A DNA stretch of 7,921 bases from Candidatus Zixiibacteriota bacterium. Its GTDB lineage: Bacteria; Zixibacteria; MSB-5A5; GN15; FEB-12. The stretch's first letter is position 1. Every line of letters begins with the position of its first letter. A model generated the notes under the pieces. That model saw only the letters and a program-made list of their open reading frames with translations. It did no database searches and had not been told where the DNA came from. The stretch is taken from NCBI GenBank assembly GCA_018816665.1, contig JAHIVM010000233.1:1-7921 (forward strand), given 5' to 3'. Shown here in pieces: positions 6,763 through 7,921 of the stretch. The position numbers were made by a program, and so were the translations under genes.

Positions 6763-6780
6763 TACCTTCTTGACCTTTTT

Positions 6781-6854
6781 GGGCCCTTAGCTCAGTTGGT
6801 TAGAGCAGCTGACTCATAATCAGCGGGTCGCAGGTTCGAGTCCTGCAGGGCCCA
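6781..6854 (+). tRNA. tRNA with CAU anticodon, probably tRNA-Ile2 (lysidine-type)
   Basis: A 74-nt cloverleaf with every stem paired: acceptor GGGCCCT/AGGGCCC, D stem GCTC/GAGC, anticodon stem GCTGA/TCAGC, T stem GCAGG/CCTGC, and A as discriminator. The anticodon is CAT at 6815-6817. CAU occurs in initiator Met, elongator Met and Ile2 tRNAs. The paired first base pair G1-C72 argues against initiator. C4-G69 and C5-G68 pairs, reported recognition features for E. coli TilS, and overall resemblance to known Ile2 sequences favour Ile2, in which TilS converts C34 to lysidine to read AUA. The 3' CCA is not encoded. Confidence 0.93.
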
Positions 6855-6878
6855 GATGATTGTTTTTTTGGAGTTTAT

Positions 6879-6952
6879 GGGCAATTAGCTCAGTTGGTTA
6901 GAGCGTTCGGTTCACATCCGAGAGGTCACTGGTTCAAATCCAGTATTGCCCA
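6879..6952 (+). tRNA. tRNA-Val (CAC anticodon)
   Basis: A 74-nt cloverleaf: acceptor GGGCAAT/ATTGCCC, D stem GCTC/GAGC, anticodon stem TTCGG/CCGAG (one G-U at the base), T stem ACTGG/CCAGT, discriminator A, no encoded CCA. The anticodon CAC (6913-6915) reads GUG valine codons. It is 24 bases after the preceding tRNA, with no terminator hairpin between them, and shares its promoter and the terminator at 7061-7101. Confidence 0.95.
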
Positions 6953-7060
6953 TATATTTGACAATTGAGATTAGAGACACGAAAAACGGTTATAACGGTG
7001 GCCGCATTGCCTTACATGATGAGCGATGGGCGGCTAATAGTGAGAAGCGGAAAAGTCTGG

Positions 7061-7101
7061 CGCGCTTCCCTGATATAAGAGGGAAAAGCGCGTTTTTTTT
7101 T
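7061..7101 (+). terminator. Rho-independent terminator of the tRNA unit
   Basis: Stem 7061-7067/7086-7092 (CGCGCTT/AAGCGCG) is extended by 7068-7071/7080-7083 across a two-A bulge, with an 8-nt loop, and is followed by nine T's (7093-7101). The roughly 100 bases between tRNA-Val and this hairpin contain no credible gene. Confidence 0.88.
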
Positions 7102-7136
7102 CAGGGTATCCGAGAGCTTTTAAGGAGGCTTTAGCA

Positions 7137-7856
7137 GTGCACGAAGACTTGGACCTGTTGTTGAAGCTGCAAGTCATTGATTACGATCTGGGGGAACTTG
7201 AGCGGTCGAAGGATTATCTCCCTGACATGATGGAGAATCTGAATCGCGAAATCGAGGAAGCCCGGACCAGGCACAGTGAAATCAAGCAGAAGCTTGAAGA
7301 TGCGAAGGTGCTGCAGGGTAGTCTTGAGCTTGAAATCGCAACAAGCGAAGCGGAGTTGCAGAAGTATCAGCAACAAATGATGTCCATCAAGACCAACAAG
7401 GAATACGACGCGTTGGTCGCACAGATCGACTCCCTCAAGGAGGGAATTTCCAGGCGGGAAACGACCCTGCTGGAAACGATCGAAACGCTTGGAAACCTCG
7501 AAAAGGAAGTCGTGGGACTGGCCGAGAAAGAAGCGCAGATAGTCGAGAACAACCAGAAGCAGCTGGAGATTCTCCAGAAAAAGGTTGACTCTATCGGCGA
7601 GAAAGTGGCCTCGAAGCACGGCACGCGGGACAGTGTGATGGCGGAGATCCCGCGGTCGACCCTGTCCACCTATGAACGGGTGCGTCGTGGACGGGGCGGT
7701 AGGGCCGTGGTGCCGGTGAAGAAGAAAGCATGCAGCGGCTGTTTCAAGGCGCTCACGCCCAAAAAGATCCAGGAGATCCGACGGAACGAGAAAGTGCATA
7801 CCTGCGACAACTGCGGTTGCCTGTTGTTCTGGGACGATGACATCTCGAAAGACTGA
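7137..7856 (+). CDS. Coiled-coil and C4-type zinc-ribbon protein (COG1579 type)
   Basis: A 239-residue cytoplasmic protein. Residues about 15-165 are almost uninterrupted charged heptads predicted to form a long antiparallel coiled coil, with the family's conserved bend motif KTNKEYDALVAQID (85-98). The C-terminal part has RGRGGRAVVPV (184-194) followed by a zinc ribbon with ligand pairs C199/C202 (CSGC) and C223/C226 (CDNC). This is the conserved COG1579 architecture, found widely in bacteria; the exact function is not established, although relatives have been proposed as chaperone-like or nucleic-acid-associated. The GTG start is chosen because a perfect AAGGAGG (7122-7128) lies eight bases upstream and no ATG near the N-terminus fits. 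Length is normal. It lies after the tRNA terminator, so its promoter must be within a very short space or it depends on read-through. Confidence 0.9.
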   Translation: MHEDLDLLLKLQVIDYDLGELERSKDYLPDMMENLNREIEEARTRHSEIKQKLEDAKVLQGSLELEIATSEAELQKYQQQMMSIKTNKEYDALVAQIDSLKEGISRRETTLLETIETLGNLEKEVVGLAEKEAQIVENNQKQLEILQKKVDSIGEKVASKHGTRDSVMAEIPRSTLSTYERVRRGRGGRAVVPVKKKACSGCFKALTPKKIQEIRRNEKVHTCDNCGCLLFWDDDISKD

Positions 7857-7896
7857 GAGAGATAACGGCTCACGTAGTAAGGAGTTGGTGAATCGT

Positions 7897-7921
7897 ATGG
7901 CCAAGGTTCAGGAAGTTGGAC
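7897..7921 (+). CDS. Possible start of a downstream gene, cut by the window edge
   Basis: ATG 7897 opens a reading frame (MAKVQEVG...) that is still open at the edge. AAGGAG at 7879-7884 is 12 bases before this ATG, or three bases before an in-frame GTG at 7888, so the start is uncertain. Only eight codons are visible and the product cannot be guessed. The 40-base gap after the zinc-ribbon stop would fit co-transcription with it. Confidence 0.35.

Noticed and set aside
6946..7134. 62-codon open frame after tRNA-Val
   Set aside because: It begins inside the tRNA acceptor arm, runs through the terminator hairpin and its T-run, and has no Shine-Dalgarno.
7879..7921. Start of an RNase P RNA gene, sometimes found near COG1579 genes
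   Set aside because: The visible bases do not match the conserved RNase P RNA 5' sequence, and a Shine-Dalgarno plus start codon favour a coding gene.

Overview
The window looks like ordinary chromosome from a moderately GC-rich, Gram-negative-type bacterium. It encodes a lipoprotein with a classic lipobox, a GAF/PP2C signalling phosphatase and a flavin/Fe-S family enzyme typical of anaerobes. These, together with genome-style short structured repeats, would fit a little-cultured FCB-type lineage (for example Zixibacteria). That placement is a guess from gene flavour, not a phylogenetic result. All genes lie on the plus strand, and most appear to be separate transcription units with their own terminators or promoters.

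Layout: 1-218 holds two 94%-identical copies of a 98-bp element with inverted ends. 263-457 is a leader that folds into several strong hairpins plus a possible pseudoknot, directly before comM (458-1996, YifB/ComM AAA+ ATPase). A textbook terminator (2070-2102) closes that unit. 2150-3904 encodes a GAF-GAF-SpoIIE/PP2C (RsbU-like) phosphatase. 3978-4976 encodes a secreted lipoprotein resembling the ethylbenzene-dehydrogenase-type heme-binding domain, closed by a terminator at 5007-5037. A promoter overlapped by a perfect 8-bp-arm inverted repeat (5053-5084) then precedes 5118-6575, a member of the HpaB/4-hydroxybutyryl-CoA dehydratase (AbfD) family. After it come a compact three-way-junction fold (6585-6637) and a strong promoter for a two-tRNA unit: a CAU tRNA, probably Ile2, and Val-CAC. 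A terminator (7061-7101) follows. 7137-7856 encodes a coiled-coil/C4 zinc-ribbon protein of the COG1579 type, and the start of a further gene may lie at the right edge.

The most interesting item is the AbfD-family enzyme. Compared with Clostridium AbfD as I remember its sequence, three of the four cluster ligands survive, all cysteines (one shifted). The histidine ligand is Tyr, and Glu257, Tyr296, Lys300, Glu455 and Thr190 are all replaced. It is unlikely to be a 4-hydroxybutyryl-CoA dehydratase despite how an automatic pipeline might name it. The next best leads are the structured comM leader, the tandem element whose sequence differences preserve pairing, and the candidate operator in front of the AbfD-like gene. 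I see no defence system, mobile element with a transposase, prophage or CRISPR array here.
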